A DNA stretch of 64,000 nt from Streptomyces marokkonensis (GTDB lineage: Bacteria > Actinomycetota > Actinomycetes > Streptomycetales > Streptomycetaceae): assembly GCF_008312835.1 (NCBI RefSeq), contig NZ_VSKS01000003.1:434001-498000 (forward strand), in the 5' to 3' direction. Within the stretch, counting starts at the first letter, position 1. Each line of letters starts with the position of its first letter. Positions 35,739 to 44,071 of the stretch are shown here, piece after piece. Under the pieces are notes generated by a model. The model did no database searches, was not told the DNA's origin, and saw nothing but the letters and a program-made list of their open reading frames with translations. The translations under genes and the position numbers were made by a program.

Positions 35739-35774
35739 TTGACAGTGTTCTGTCGTCATGACAGACTGCTGTCA
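35739..35774 (+). promoter_or_regulatory. Promoter with two tandem operator dyads, PfpI-MarR operon
   Basis: TTGACA (35739-35744), a 17-bp spacer and CAGACT (35762-35767) make a good housekeeping-type promoter. Two dyads of the form TGACAG-N4-CTGTC lie over it, at 35740-35755 (TGACAGTGTTCTGTCG) and 35759-35774 (TGACAGACTGCTGTCA), 19 bp apart. They cover the -35 and -10 elements, consistent with repression by the MarR protein encoded in the operon. Confidence 0.65.
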
Positions 35775-35812
35775 TCGCAGGATGGTCCCGACACCCACCC
35801 AAGGGAGCGGTC

Positions 35813-36418
35813 ATGACCCGCAAGCCCGTGCACCTCGCCCTCTACGACACCTTCGCCGACTGGGAGACCGGTCACGCCACCGCCCATCTCGCGCTCGCCG
35901 GCTACGAGGTGCGGACCGTCACCCCGTCCGGAGAGCCGGTCACCGGCATCGGCGGACTCCGGGTGCTGTCCGACCTCGCACTCGACGAGCTGCGCCCCGA
36001 GGACAGCTCGCTGCTGATCCTCACCGGCGCCGCCCGCTGGGACGAGGGCGACGACCTCGCCCCCTTCGCCCGTACCGCCCGCGCCTTCCTCGACGCCGGT
36101 GTGCCCGTCGCCGCGATCTGCGGCGCCACCGCCGGGCTCGCCCGGGAAGGGCTGCTCGACGACCGGGCGCACACCAGCGGCGCCGCCCCCTACCTCGCCA
36201 TGACCGGATACGCGGGCGCCGGGCGGTACGTCGAGGCCGACGCCGTCACCGACCGCGGACTCGTCACCGCCGGGCCGACGGAGCCCGTCGCCTTCGCCCG
36301 CGAGATCTTCCGGCTGCTCGGCGCCTACGACGAGAAGGTGACCGACGCCTGGTACCGGCTGTTCCACGACTCCGACCCGGAGGCGTACGCCGCGTACGAG
36401 GAGGCGCTGAGCCGGTGA
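35813..36418 (+). CDS. DJ-1/PfpI family protein
   Basis: A 201-residue class I glutamine-amidotransferase-like protein. The nucleophile-elbow cysteine is in AAICGATAGLAREGLL near residue 103, and an upstream glutamate (DTFADWETGHATAHL) matches the conserved acid of the family. Members are chaperone-like, deglycase or isonitrile-hydratase-type proteins; which applies here is unknown. RBS AAGGGAG precedes ATG 35813. Its TGA overlaps the GTG of the MarR gene, forming a two-gene operon. Confidence 0.88.
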   Translation: MTRKPVHLALYDTFADWETGHATAHLALAGYEVRTVTPSGEPVTGIGGLRVLSDLALDELRPEDSSLLILTGAARWDEGDDLAPFARTARAFLDAGVPVAAICGATAGLAREGLLDDRAHTSGAAPYLAMTGYAGAGRYVEADAVTDRGLVTAGPTEPVAFAREIFRLLGAYDEKVTDAWYRLFHDSDPEAYAAYEEALSR

Positions 36419-36885
36419 GCCGCGAACGGCAGGACCTCCTCAGCCGGGGCGCGCTCGGTACCTTCCGGCTGAACGGCCAGTTCCTCGCGGTCGCCGAGGA
36501 ACTGGCCCGCCCCGCCGGGATCACCGCGGCCTGGTGGCAGGTGCTCGGCGCGGTCCTCGGCGAACCGCTGCCGGTCTCCGGGATCGCCAGGGCCATGGGC
36601 ATCACCCGGCAGAGCGTGCAGCGCATCGCCGACCTGCTGGTGGAGCGCCAACTCGCCGAGTACCGGCCCAACCCCGCCCACCGCCGCGCCAAACTCCTCG
36701 CCCCGACCGACGAGGGCCGCGCCGCGATCGCCCGCATCGACCCCGGTCACGCCGCCTTCGCGGAGCGGCTGGCGAAGGCGTACGAGGAGGCGCACGGCGA
36801 GGGGGAACTCGCCCGCGCGGTACAGGCGCTCGAGCGCCTGTCCGAGGTGCTCGACACCCTCGGTCCGCCTGTTACGGAACCGTAG
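36415..36885 (+). CDS. MarR family transcriptional regulator
   Basis: A 156-residue winged-helix regulator beginning at GTG 36415 and overlapping the PfpI-like gene by 4 bp. The DNA-binding part reads PLPVSGIARAMGITRQSVQRIADLLVERQLAEYRPNPAHRRAKLLAPTDEG. Operon position and the doubled dyad over the promoter suggest it represses its own operon, relieved perhaps by an oxidant or electrophile given the DJ-1-type partner. Confidence 0.9.
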   Translation: MSRERQDLLSRGALGTFRLNGQFLAVAEELARPAGITAAWWQVLGAVLGEPLPVSGIARAMGITRQSVQRIADLLVERQLAEYRPNPAHRRAKLLAPTDEGRAAIARIDPGHAAFAERLAKAYEEAHGEGELARAVQALERLSEVLDTLGPPVTEP

Positions 36886-36963
36886 ACGGCACCCGGCCCG
36901 CCCGGCACCGGCCCCGCACTATCCTCGATCCGTTGCTCACTGCAGGGGGAAGGCGGCGCAGCG

Positions 36964-39294
36964 ATGGACAAGCTGGGGGCCGGGGATCCGCGGAGAATCG
37001 GGGCGTACCGGCTGCTGGCGCGGCTCGGTGCGGGTGGCATGGGGCAGGTCTATCTCGCCCGCTCCGACCGGGGGCGCACGGTCGCCGTGAAGCTGGTCCG
37101 CGAGGAGCTGGCCCGGCAGGAGGAGTTCCGGGCGCGCTTCCGCCAGGAGGTGAGGGCCGCCCGGCAGGTCGGCGGCGACTGGACGGCGCCGGTGCTGGAC
37201 GCGGACACCGAGGCGCCCGTGCCCTGGGTCGCCACCGGGTACGTCGCGGGCCCCAGCCTCCAGCAGGTGGTCGGGCACGATCACGGGGCGCTGCCCGAGC
37301 GGTCGGTGCGCATCCTCGCCGCCGGTCTCGCGCACGCGCTGAAGGACATCCACGCCGCCGGGATCGTCCACCGCGACCTCAAGCCGTCCAACGTGCTCGT
37401 CACCATCGACGGTCCGCGGGTCATCGACTTCGGGATCGCGCGGGCGCTGGAGACGGTGACCGACGGGGGGCTCACCCGCACCGGCGCGCTCGTCGGCTCG
37501 CCCGGCTTCATGGCACCCGAGCAGGTGCGCGGCGACCGCGTCACGCCGGCCTGCGACGTGTTCTGCCTCGGCTCGGTGCTCGCCTACGCCGCGACCGGGG
37601 CCCTCCCCTTCGGCACCGCCAACAGCGGGGTGCACGCCCTGATGTTCCGCATCGCCCAGGAGGAACCCGACCTGGAGCGGGTGCCCGAGGGGCTCGCCGA
37701 CCTCGTGCGCGACTGTCTGCGCAAGGACCCGGCCGCGCGGCCCACGCTCGACCGGGTGCTGGAACGCACCGGCGCGGAGGACACCGTCGTCGACGGCCGC
37801 TCCCGCGACCCGTGGCTGCCGAGCGCCCTGGTCGCCCAGCTCGGCCGGCACGCGGTGCGGCTGCTCGACGCGGAGGACCCGGAGACCCCCGGCCACCCGC
37901 CGGCACCGGCGGGCCGAGGACCGGCAGCCGGCCCACCGGCCTGGCCCGCCGCACCGCCGCCGGTCGTGCCCGGCCCGTCCTCCCCTGGCGCTCCGCGGGC
38001 GGGCGAGCCCGGAGCGGCCGCTTCCGGCGCTTCCGCGGCCGGGTCGGTCCCCGCTGCGCCGGGCGCGGGGCAGCCGGGTGTGCCCGGGGCGGGCGCCCCC
38101 GGCGCGGGGCACGGGGCTCCTCCCGGGCCGCCGTACGGCGCCGCGTCCGGGCCGCGGCAGCCGCTGCCCCCCGGACCGGCCGGGCCCGGAGCCGGTCAGC
38201 CGCAGACCCCCGGCACCGGTCAGCCGCAGGCCCCCGCCCCCGGCGCCGGTCAGCCGGAGGCTCCCGGCACCGGTCAGCCGCAGGCCCCCGCCTCCGGCGC
38301 CGGTCAGCCGGAGGCTCCCGGTGCCGGTCAGCCGCACCTGGCCGGGCCGGGCGCGGGGCGGCAGGAGCCGCCGGGGCCGGGCCGTTCCGCCGGGGCGGAC
38401 GGGCGGGCGGCGCCCACCGCGGGGCCGCCGGGCGCCACCCCCGAGCACGCGCGTGCCGCCGACGACTCCGCCGCGCCGCCGCCGCCGGGGCAGCCGGGTG
38501 TGGACCACCTCCCCACCCTGGTCGCCGGCCGGAACACCCCGACCCCGCCCCCCGGCCCGGCCCCGGGCGGTGCGTACGGACATGCCCAGCAGCACCCCCA
38601 GCCCCCCGCGTACGGCTACCCGTACAACGGCTACGGCGCGGGTCGGACCCCGCCGTACGGGCCGCCGCCGTTCGGGCAGGCCCCGCCGCCGTACGGGCCG
38701 GCGTCCGAGCCGCGCAGGGACGGCCGGTCCACCGCGCTCCTCGTGCTGATCGCGCTGGTCGTCGCGCTCGGCGCGGGCGGCACCGTGTACGCGCTGATGA
38801 GCGGCGGCGACGGCGAGCACCGCGCCGTCGGCGAACCGTCGGCGTCCTCGTCGCCGGGCGGCGCGTCGCAGAGCACGGGTCCGAGCACGCCCGGCACCGA
38901 CCAGCCGGCCGGCACACAGCAGCCGAGCACCTCCGCGCCGGCGGACGGGACGATCCCGGCGGAGTTCCTGGGGAGCTGGTCCACCACCATCGACAACGCG
39001 AGCGGGCAGCACAGCCGCCGGCTGACCGTCCAGCAGGGCGAGGCCGGCGACACGGTGATGTCCCTCGTCGCCGACGGACCCACCGGTAGCGGCACCTACC
39101 ACTGCGTCTTCGAGGCCCGGCTCACCGCGAGCTCCGGCGGCCGGCTGGACATCGGCCCGTCCTCCGTCACGGTCGGCCGGCCGCGCAGCGCCTGCACCCC
39201 GGGTGCGGCCAGCGAGATCACCCTGCTCCCCGACGGCTCCCTGAAGCGCGTGAACACCGGCAACGGCGAACAGCTCACCTACACCCGGGACTGA
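36964..39294 (+). CDS. Membrane-anchored Ser/Thr protein kinase
   Basis: A 776-residue Hanks-type kinase. The glycine loop is LGAGGMGQVYLA (21-32), the ATP lysine K43, the catalytic loop HRDLKPSN (136-143) and DFG 155-157; the activation loop carries Thr residues (TRTGALVGSPGFMAPEQ). A long Pro/Gly/Ala linker (about 310-585) includes GQPQAP/GQPEAP tandem repeats. One transmembrane helix lies at about 590-612. The roughly 160-residue extracellular domain contains two Cys; no PASTA repeats are present. The ligand is unknown. Confidence 0.93.
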   Translation: MDKLGAGDPRRIGAYRLLARLGAGGMGQVYLARSDRGRTVAVKLVREELARQEEFRARFRQEVRAARQVGGDWTAPVLDADTEAPVPWVATGYVAGPSLQQVVGHDHGALPERSVRILAAGLAHALKDIHAAGIVHRDLKPSNVLVTIDGPRVIDFGIARALETVTDGGLTRTGALVGSPGFMAPEQVRGDRVTPACDVFCLGSVLAYAATGALPFGTANSGVHALMFRIAQEEPDLERVPEGLADLVRDCLRKDPAARPTLDRVLERTGAEDTVVDGRSRDPWLPSALVAQLGRHAVRLLDAEDPETPGHPPAPAGRGPAAGPPAWPAAPPPVVPGPSSPGAPRAGEPGAAASGASAAGSVPAAPGAGQPGVPGAGAPGAGHGAPPGPPYGAASGPRQPLPPGPAGPGAGQPQTPGTGQPQAPAPGAGQPEAPGTGQPQAPASGAGQPEAPGAGQPHLAGPGAGRQEPPGPGRSAGADGRAAPTAGPPGATPEHARAADDSAAPPPPGQPGVDHLPTLVAGRNTPTPPPGPAPGGAYGHAQQHPQPPAYGYPYNGYGAGRTPPYGPPPFGQAPPPYGPASEPRRDGRSTALLVLIALVVALGAGGTVYALMSGGDGEHRAVGEPSASSSPGGASQSTGPSTPGTDQPAGTQQPSTSAPADGTIPAEFLGSWSTTIDNASGQHSRRLTVQQGEAGDTVMSLVADGPTGSGTYHCVFEARLTASSGGRLDIGPSSVTVGRPRSACTPGAASEITLLPDGSLKRVNTGNGEQLTYTRD
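38194..38338 (+). repeat. GQP(Q/E)xP-encoding tandem repeats in the kinase linker
   Basis: Alternating 24-bp and 30-bp units all starting GGTCAGCCG, making a 54-bp compound repeat present about 2.5 times. Near-identity between copies implies recent expansion. Confidence 0.8.
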
Positions 39295-39331
39295 CGGACG
39301 CGCGGCACCAAGTCCCCGCCCGCCCAAGGTG

Positions 39332-39367
39332 GTTGAACGTTCGGCGAACGCCGGTGAACTTCACCGG
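39332..39367. promoter_or_regulatory. Candidate PHO box and dyads upstream of the phosphate-binding-protein-like gene
   Basis: On the minus strand, GTTCACC, GTTCGCC and GTTCAAC occur ending at 39353, 39343 and 39332, spaced 10 and 11 bp, matching the 11-bp direct-repeat units of Streptomyces PhoP (PHO) boxes. The same DNA contains CGTTCG-G-CGAACG (39338-39350) and CCGGTGAA-C-TTCACCGG (39351-39367), both perfect dyads. The next gene starts at 39446. Confidence 0.45.
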
Positions 39368-39445
39368 ACGTGAGCCGCCCCCGCTCGTGCACGGCCGTAC
39401 GGTGGCCACCCGGTCGGACGAGCGGGCAGTGGCGGGGGCGGCACG

Positions 39446-40993
39446 ATGGACTGGCTGAGCGCGGAGAACCTGGTGGCCGTGGCGACGGCGGTCCTCGGTG
39501 TCGTCGCCTCCGCCGTCATGGTCTGGTACGAGCGACGGGTGCCGCGCCGCAAGAGGATCGGGTACCGCGTCCAGCTGGACGTCCCGATCGGCGACGACCA
39601 GCGCTCGGGCCGCCGCGTCAACCGGCGGGTCGGCTGGTTCGACACGGCGGCGGGGATGACCGACGCCAGCATGGTGCTGCTGCGCATCGAGAACGACGGC
39701 TCCCAGGCCATCGGCCGCGACGACTACCAGAGCCCGGGGGACCACGGCCTGACCGTGGAGTTCGGTGACCGCACCATCCTCGGTGTCTCGGTCACCCAGC
39801 CCTCGCCGACCAGCCACCTCATCGAGCACTTCACCCCGGAACGGGGGTTCGGCGCCCAGGGCGGCACACTGCACGTCCCGCGGGTCCCGCTGAACCGGGG
39901 CGCCTACTTCAAGCTGCTGGTGCTGCTCTCCGGCGGAGCCGTGGGCGACGAGATCGAACTGCGCGGCGACCTGAGCGAGGGCGAGGTGCACCGCAACCGC
40001 AGCGCCACCCCGGACGAGAAGGCCCCGCTGTTCAGCCGCGCGGCGCGGCTGATCACCATCACGCTCACGCTGTGCGTGGTGGCGCTTGCGGTGATCGTCG
40101 TGGCCCAGGACGACAGCCCGCCGCCCATCGGCTGCGAGGGCGGCACGCTGAGGCTCACCGGCTCGACGGCGTTCGCCCCCGTGCTGCGGGAGGTCGCGGA
40201 GAAGTACGAACGGGACTGCGAGGAGGACGACCCGCACATCGAGGTGGACGCGCACGGGTCGACGGCCGGCCTACGGGCCCTGGCGGCGGCGGGCGCCGAG
40301 GCGGAGCACGGTTCGCCGGCGGTGGTCGCCCTGTCGGACGGACCCAAGCCGGGCGGACTGCCCGAACTGCGGGAGAACCGGATCGCGGTGTCGGTGTTCG
40401 CGCTGGTGGTCAACGACGACGTGCGGCTGCGGAACCTGTCGACGACGGACGTACGGCGGCTGTACCGGGGCGAGATCGCGAACTGGAGCGAACTCGGCGG
40501 CGCCGACCTGCCCGTCCACCTGGTCAGCCGGGACGCGGGCTCCGGCACGCGGCAGGTGTTCCAGCACCGCGTGCTGGGCCGGGGCGAGATCGCCCACTCC
40601 TCCGTCGACTGCGTGCACAAGGACGACCCGTCCGCCCCTGTGGTCCGCTGCGAACTCGACTCCACCGACCAGGTGCTGGACACCGTCGCCGCCCTGCCCG
40701 GCGCGATCGGCTACAGCGAACTCAACCACGTCATCGGCACGAAGGGGCTGCACCGGCTGCGTCTCGACGGCGACCCGCCGTCCGTCGACGCCATCGAGCA
40801 CGGGACGAGCTCCTACCCGTACCGGGAGATCGAGTACGCCTACACCTACGGGCGGCCCCCGGCGGACTCCCTGGCGTCCAGCTTCCTGACGTATCTCGCG
40901 CGCGGCAACGGCCAGGACGTGATCCGCACCCACGGCCATCTGCCCTGCTGGACCCCGGAGGGGCTGGAGCTGTGCGCGCGGGACACACCGTGA
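39446..40993 (+). CDS. Membrane protein with PstS-like (PBP) domain
   Basis: A 515-residue protein. Residues about 9-27 are a transmembrane anchor; about 30-190 form an unfamiliar soluble domain (with GRRVNRRVGWFDTAAGMTDASM and FGDRTILGVSV); about 197-218 is a second transmembrane helix; about 230-510 is a periplasmic-binding-protein fold of the phosphate (PstS) type, with GGTLRLTGSTAFAPVL, SRDAGSGTRQVFQHRVLG and IGYSELN. The first domain would be cytoplasmic and the binding domain outside, so this may be a phosphate sensor rather than a transporter subunit. No pstCAB genes are nearby. Such proteins also occur beside Streptomyces conflict-type genes. Confidence 0.85.
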   Translation: MDWLSAENLVAVATAVLGVVASAVMVWYERRVPRRKRIGYRVQLDVPIGDDQRSGRRVNRRVGWFDTAAGMTDASMVLLRIENDGSQAIGRDDYQSPGDHGLTVEFGDRTILGVSVTQPSPTSHLIEHFTPERGFGAQGGTLHVPRVPLNRGAYFKLLVLLSGGAVGDEIELRGDLSEGEVHRNRSATPDEKAPLFSRAARLITITLTLCVVALAVIVVAQDDSPPPIGCEGGTLRLTGSTAFAPVLREVAEKYERDCEEDDPHIEVDAHGSTAGLRALAAAGAEAEHGSPAVVALSDGPKPGGLPELRENRIAVSVFALVVNDDVRLRNLSTTDVRRLYRGEIANWSELGGADLPVHLVSRDAGSGTRQVFQHRVLGRGEIAHSSVDCVHKDDPSAPVVRCELDSTDQVLDTVAALPGAIGYSELNHVIGTKGLHRLRLDGDPPSVDAIEHGTSSYPYREIEYAYTYGRPPADSLASSFLTYLARGNGQDVIRTHGHLPCWTPEGLELCARDTP

Positions 40994-41002
40994 CGGCGGG
41001 GT

Positions 41003-41746
41003 TCAGCGCGGCTCGGGCGGACGCTGCCGCGGCATGTTCGGACGCGCCGGGCCCGGCGCGGACGGGAAGCGGCCGTGCGGGACGGAGCCCTCCGGGCGCC
41101 CCCCGCCGGCCACCGCCGTCCGGACGCCCAGCGGCGCGCCGCCGCTGCGGAACTCCACCATCCAGTCGGCCGTCTCGACGCGCACCAGCTCCGTCACGTC
41201 CTCCGAGAACCGCCGCAGCACCGACAGGCACCGCTCGGCCGCCTCGCTCGCCGTGCCCTCCGCCGGGCCGAGCACCTCGCGGACGCACTCCGACGCCCAG
41301 TCGAACTGGAACGCCTGCAGCCGCCGCTGCAGGGCCTGCGCCGTCGCCACGTCCCGCATCCAGCCGGACGTCATCCCGAAGTACCGGTCCCCGGCGACAC
41401 ACGCCACCGCGAGCAGCAGCGCCAGGTACCCCCAGGGCGCGGTCCCCTCGGCCACCCCGGTCAGCTCGAGCAGCGGCAGCGCCGCCCCGGTCAGCGCGCC
41501 CGCCGCGGTCCCGGTCCGCAGCGCCCACGCGCACCGCCGCTTCCACGCCCGGTCCTCGAGATACCAGGCGGCCGTGTCCAGCGCCCCCCGCTCCACCCAC
41601 CGGTACAGCTCGTCCAGCCGGGCCGCCGGCTCGCCCCAGTCCCCGAGCGGGAACCGCCGTCCGGCCGGATCGCCCGGCCGCGCTCCGGCCGCCCCCTCGC
41701 CCCGCCGGTCCGGCCGACCTTCGGGCTGCATCTCCGGCTGACCCAC
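41003..41746 (-). CDS. SLATT-domain membrane protein
   Basis: A 247-residue protein. DELYRWVERGALDTAAWYLEDRAWKRRCAWALR (about 44-77) followed by two hydrophobic helices (about 80-120) and DRYFGMTSGWMRDVATAQALQRRLQAFQFDW is the SLATT_2 pattern. SLATT (SMODS and SLOG-associated two-TM effector) domains are predicted pore-forming effectors in nucleotide-signalled conflict systems. No nucleotide-cyclase or SLOG gene adjoins here, so this copy may be a stand-alone homologue. GTG 41746 is taken as start; an ATG five codons in is possible. The C-terminus is a disordered Pro/Arg tail. Confidence 0.78.
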   Translation of the reverse strand: MGQPEMQPEGRPDRRGEGAAGARPGDPAGRRFPLGDWGEPAARLDELYRWVERGALDTAAWYLEDRAWKRRCAWALRTGTAAGALTGAALPLLELTGVAEGTAPWGYLALLLAVACVAGDRYFGMTSGWMRDVATAQALQRRLQAFQFDWASECVREVLGPAEGTASEAAERCLSVLRRFSEDVTELVRVETADWMVEFRSGGAPLGVRTAVAGGGRPEGSVPHGRFPSAPGPARPNMPRQRPPEPR

Positions 41747-42050
41747 CCGGTATCTCCCTACTGAACTGACCCTGCCGACCCCTGCTGATCCCTGCCGACC
41801 CCGCGTACCGTCCGTGCGTGATGTGTGACGCCAGGTGCTCGCGCGACCGACCCTTCCTACCGCCCAATGGGTGGCGGCGTCGGGGGTTCGCGCTCTTTTA
41901 CGCCCGGAAGAAGGCCGTGATCAGGTATAGGGCCACCAGCGGGACTCACTCGAAAGAGTGCTGGGGCGACGGCTGTCCCGACCACGTAGGCTCGTGCCGT
42001 ACGGCAAAACCGTGACATGCGGACCGACGGACCGACCAAGGAGCTGAATC
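41747..42050. other. Intergenic region before ybaB with a small GAAA-loop hairpin
   Basis: No convincing gene. CACTC-GAAA-GAGTG (41947-41960) is a perfect 5-bp stem with a GNRA-like tetraloop. The ybaB ribosome site AAGGAG is at 42038-42043. I looked for an SRP RNA, which lies near ybaB-recR in some bacteria, and did not find its conserved core. Confidence 0.4.
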
Positions 42051-42392
42051 GTGATCCCCGGTGGTGGCCAGCCCAACATGCAGCAACTGCTCCAGCAGGC
42101 CCAGAAGATGCAGCAGGACCTGGCCAGGGCGCAGGAGGAACTGGCGCGTACGGAGGTCGACGGCCAGGCGGGCGGCGGCCTGGTGAAGGCCACCGTCACC
42201 GGTTCCGGCGAACTGCGGGCGCTGAAGATCGACCCGAAGGCGGTGGACCCGGAGGACACCGAGACCCTCGCGGACCTGGTCGTGGCGGCCGTCCAGGCGG
42301 CCAACGAGAACGCCCAGGCGCTGCAGCAGCAGAAGCTCGGCCCGCTGGCCCAGGGCCTGGGCGGGGGCGGCATCCCGGGTCTGCCCTTCTGA
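42051..42392 (+). CDS. ybaB: YbaB/EbfC family nucleoid-associated protein
   Basis: A 113-residue DNA-binding protein that forms dimers coating the nucleoid. The Gln-rich N-terminal helix ([22 protein letters not shown]), the central [25 protein letters not shown] strands and the Gln-rich tail with PGLPF are diagnostic. GTG 42051 has AAGGAG 7 nt upstream. It precedes recR, the conserved bacterial order. Confidence 0.95.
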   Translation: MIPGGGQPNMQQLLQQAQKMQQDLARAQEELARTEVDGQAGGGLVKATVTGSGELRALKIDPKAVDPEDTETLADLVVAAVQAANENAQALQQQKLGPLAQGLGGGGIPGLPF

Positions 42393-42460
42393 CCATTCCA
42401 AGACGGCCCCCGGGCCTCTACCGTACGTACTGAAGGAACACCAGGAAGGACGGCAGTCCG

Positions 42461-43060
42461 TTGTACGAAGGCGTGGTCCAGGACCTCATCGACGAGCTGG
42501 GGCGGCTCCCCGGCGTCGGTCCCAAGAGCGCGCAGCGGATCGCCTTCCACATCCTCCAGGCGGAACCGACGGACGTACGGCGTCTCGCGCACGCGCTGAT
42601 GGAAGTCAAGGCGAAGGTCCGCTTCTGCGCGACCTGCGGGAACGTCGCGCAGGAGGAGCAGTGCAACATCTGCCGCGACACCCGCCGCGACCCCGCGGTC
42701 ATCTGTGTCGTGGAGGAGCCCAAGGACGTCGTGGCCATCGAGCGCACCCGTGAGTTCCGGGGCCGCTACCACGTGCTGGGCGGCGCGATCAGCCCGATCG
42801 ACGGGGTGGGCCCCGACGATCTGCGCATACGGGAACTCCTGGCCCGGCTGGCCGACGGCACGGTCACGGAACTCATCCTGGCCACGGACCCGAATCTCGA
42901 GGGCGAGGCCACGGCGACGTACCTCGCCCGCATGATCAAGCCCATGGGCCTGAAGGTCACCCGCCTGGCCAGCGGCCTCCCGGTGGGCGGCGACCTGGAA
43001 TACGCGGACGAGGTGACCCTCGGCCGCGCCTTCGAGGGGAGACGACTCCTAGATGTCTGA
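42461..43060 (+). CDS. recR: Recombination protein RecR
   Basis: A 199-residue recombination mediator that acts with RecF/RecO to load RecA at gaps. The N-terminal helix-hairpin-helix reads [18 protein letters not shown]. The four-cysteine zinc finger is C56, C59, C68 and C71, followed by a TOPRIM domain ([24 protein letters not shown]). A TTG start at 42461 is required; downstream in-frame starts would remove the HhH motif. Its end overlaps the next gene by 8 bp. Confidence 0.96.
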   Translation: MYEGVVQDLIDELGRLPGVGPKSAQRIAFHILQAEPTDVRRLAHALMEVKAKVRFCATCGNVAQEEQCNICRDTRRDPAVICVVEEPKDVVAIERTREFRGRYHVLGGAISPIDGVGPDDLRIRELLARLADGTVTELILATDPNLEGEATATYLARMIKPMGLKVTRLASGLPVGGDLEYADEVTLGRAFEGRRLLDV

Positions 43061-43712
43061 CGCCACGCTGCACGCGACGCACCAGAACCCGGACGACTTC
43101 GCGGTCCAGATCGCCGACCAGATCGAGAGCTTCCTGGTCGCCGTCACGGAGGTCGCGAAGGGCGACGAGCCGGACTCGGCGGTCCCCTTCCTCCTCCTGG
43201 AGGTCTCCCAGCTCCTCCTGGCCGGCGGGCGCCTGGGCGCCCACGAGGACATCGTCCCCGACGAGCGCTACGAGCCCGACCCGGGGCCCGAGGCCGACGT
43301 GGACCAGCTCCGCGAGAACCTCGCCCGGCTCCTCGAGCCGATCGACGTCTACTCCGAGGTCTTCGACCCGTACGAGCCCCGCAAGGCGCCCGTCCCGGCC
43401 CGTATCTCCGACGACCTCACCGACGTCATCACCGACCTCCGCCACGGCATGGTCCACTACCGCGCCGGCCGCACGTCGGAGGCCCTGTGGTGGTGGCAGT
43501 TCTCCTACTTCTCCAACTGGGGCTCCACGGCGTCCGCCACCCTGCGCGCCCTGCAGTCCGTGGTCGCCCACGTCCGCCTCAACCAGCCCCTCGCCGAGCT
43601 CGACGGCCTGGACACCGACCAGGGCATGGGCGACGACACCCTGGAGTTCGAGGCGGGCAAGGTCATGGCCGAGGAGATCGGCGCACCCCTGGGCCTCCGT
43701 CCGGCCCGGTAG
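43053..43712 (+). CDS. DUF5063 domain-containing protein
   Basis: A 219-residue soluble protein with the conserved DUF5063 pattern: [20 protein letters not shown], the [12 protein letters not shown] segment, and [40 protein letters not shown]. It is translationally coupled to recR by an 8-bp overlap, a linkage kept in actinobacteria, which hints at a DNA-maintenance role although none is proven. No catalytic residues are apparent. Confidence 0.88.
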   Translation: MSDATLHATHQNPDDFAVQIADQIESFLVAVTEVAKGDEPDSAVPFLLLEVSQLLLAGGRLGAHEDIVPDERYEPDPGPEADVDQLRENLARLLEPIDVYSEVFDPYEPRKAPVPARISDDLTDVITDLRHGMVHYRAGRTSEALWWWQFSYFSNWGSTASATLRALQSVVAHVRLNQPLAELDGLDTDQGMGDDTLEFEAGKVMAEEIGAPLGLRPAR

Positions 43713-43718
43713 GACGGC

Positions 43719-43991
43719 TCAGGACCAGGGGAATCCCTCGTTGATGCCGAACAGCACGGTCATCAGCGCCAGCAGTGCCAGCGGGATGACGACGAACGCC
43801 GCTTCGGGACGTTCGCGCCGGAGCGCCTGCCAGACGAGGGCGACGGCGGGGCCGGACAGCCCCCCGGCCATCAGCGTCCAGCCCGCGTCACCGCTGCCGA
43901 CGACGTTGAACGCGACGAACGCCGCCAGGACGAACAGCGCGGGGGAGGCCCACAGGTGCCTCAGCGCCCGCGGGGCTTCGGAGTTGGCCAT
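43719..43991 (-). CDS. Small membrane protein, possible immunity partner
   Basis: A 90-residue protein with three hydrophobic segments (about 15-32, 38-54 and 65-84) and a conserved-looking LWASPALFVLAAFVAFNVVGSGDAGW start. ATG 43991 is the start, with GGGAA upstream. It is the next gene on the same strand after a secreted cationic peptide gene 80 bp away. The family is unknown. Its size, topology and position would suit a bacteriocin immunity protein, but that is speculative. Confidence 0.6.
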   Translation of the reverse strand: MANSEAPRALRHLWASPALFVLAAFVAFNVVGSGDAGWTLMAGGLSGPAVALVWQALRRERPEAAFVVIPLALLALMTVLFGINEGFPWS

Positions 43992-44071
43992 CGGTGTGTT
44001 CCCTTCCGCGGCACGGGGCGGTGCGCCGGCCCGGCGCCGGCGCACCACCACGCGTGACGAGTCCCGGTCCC

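Noticed and set aside
41860-41960. Possible SRP (4.5S) RNA near ybaB-recR
   Set aside because: Contains CCGGAAGAAGG and a GAAA hairpin, but lacks the conserved SRP core (GGUC..GGAAGGAAGCAGCC); no support.
41818-42015. 65-codon frame upstream of ybaB
   Set aside because: No ribosome site, no recognisable motif; treated as non-coding leader.
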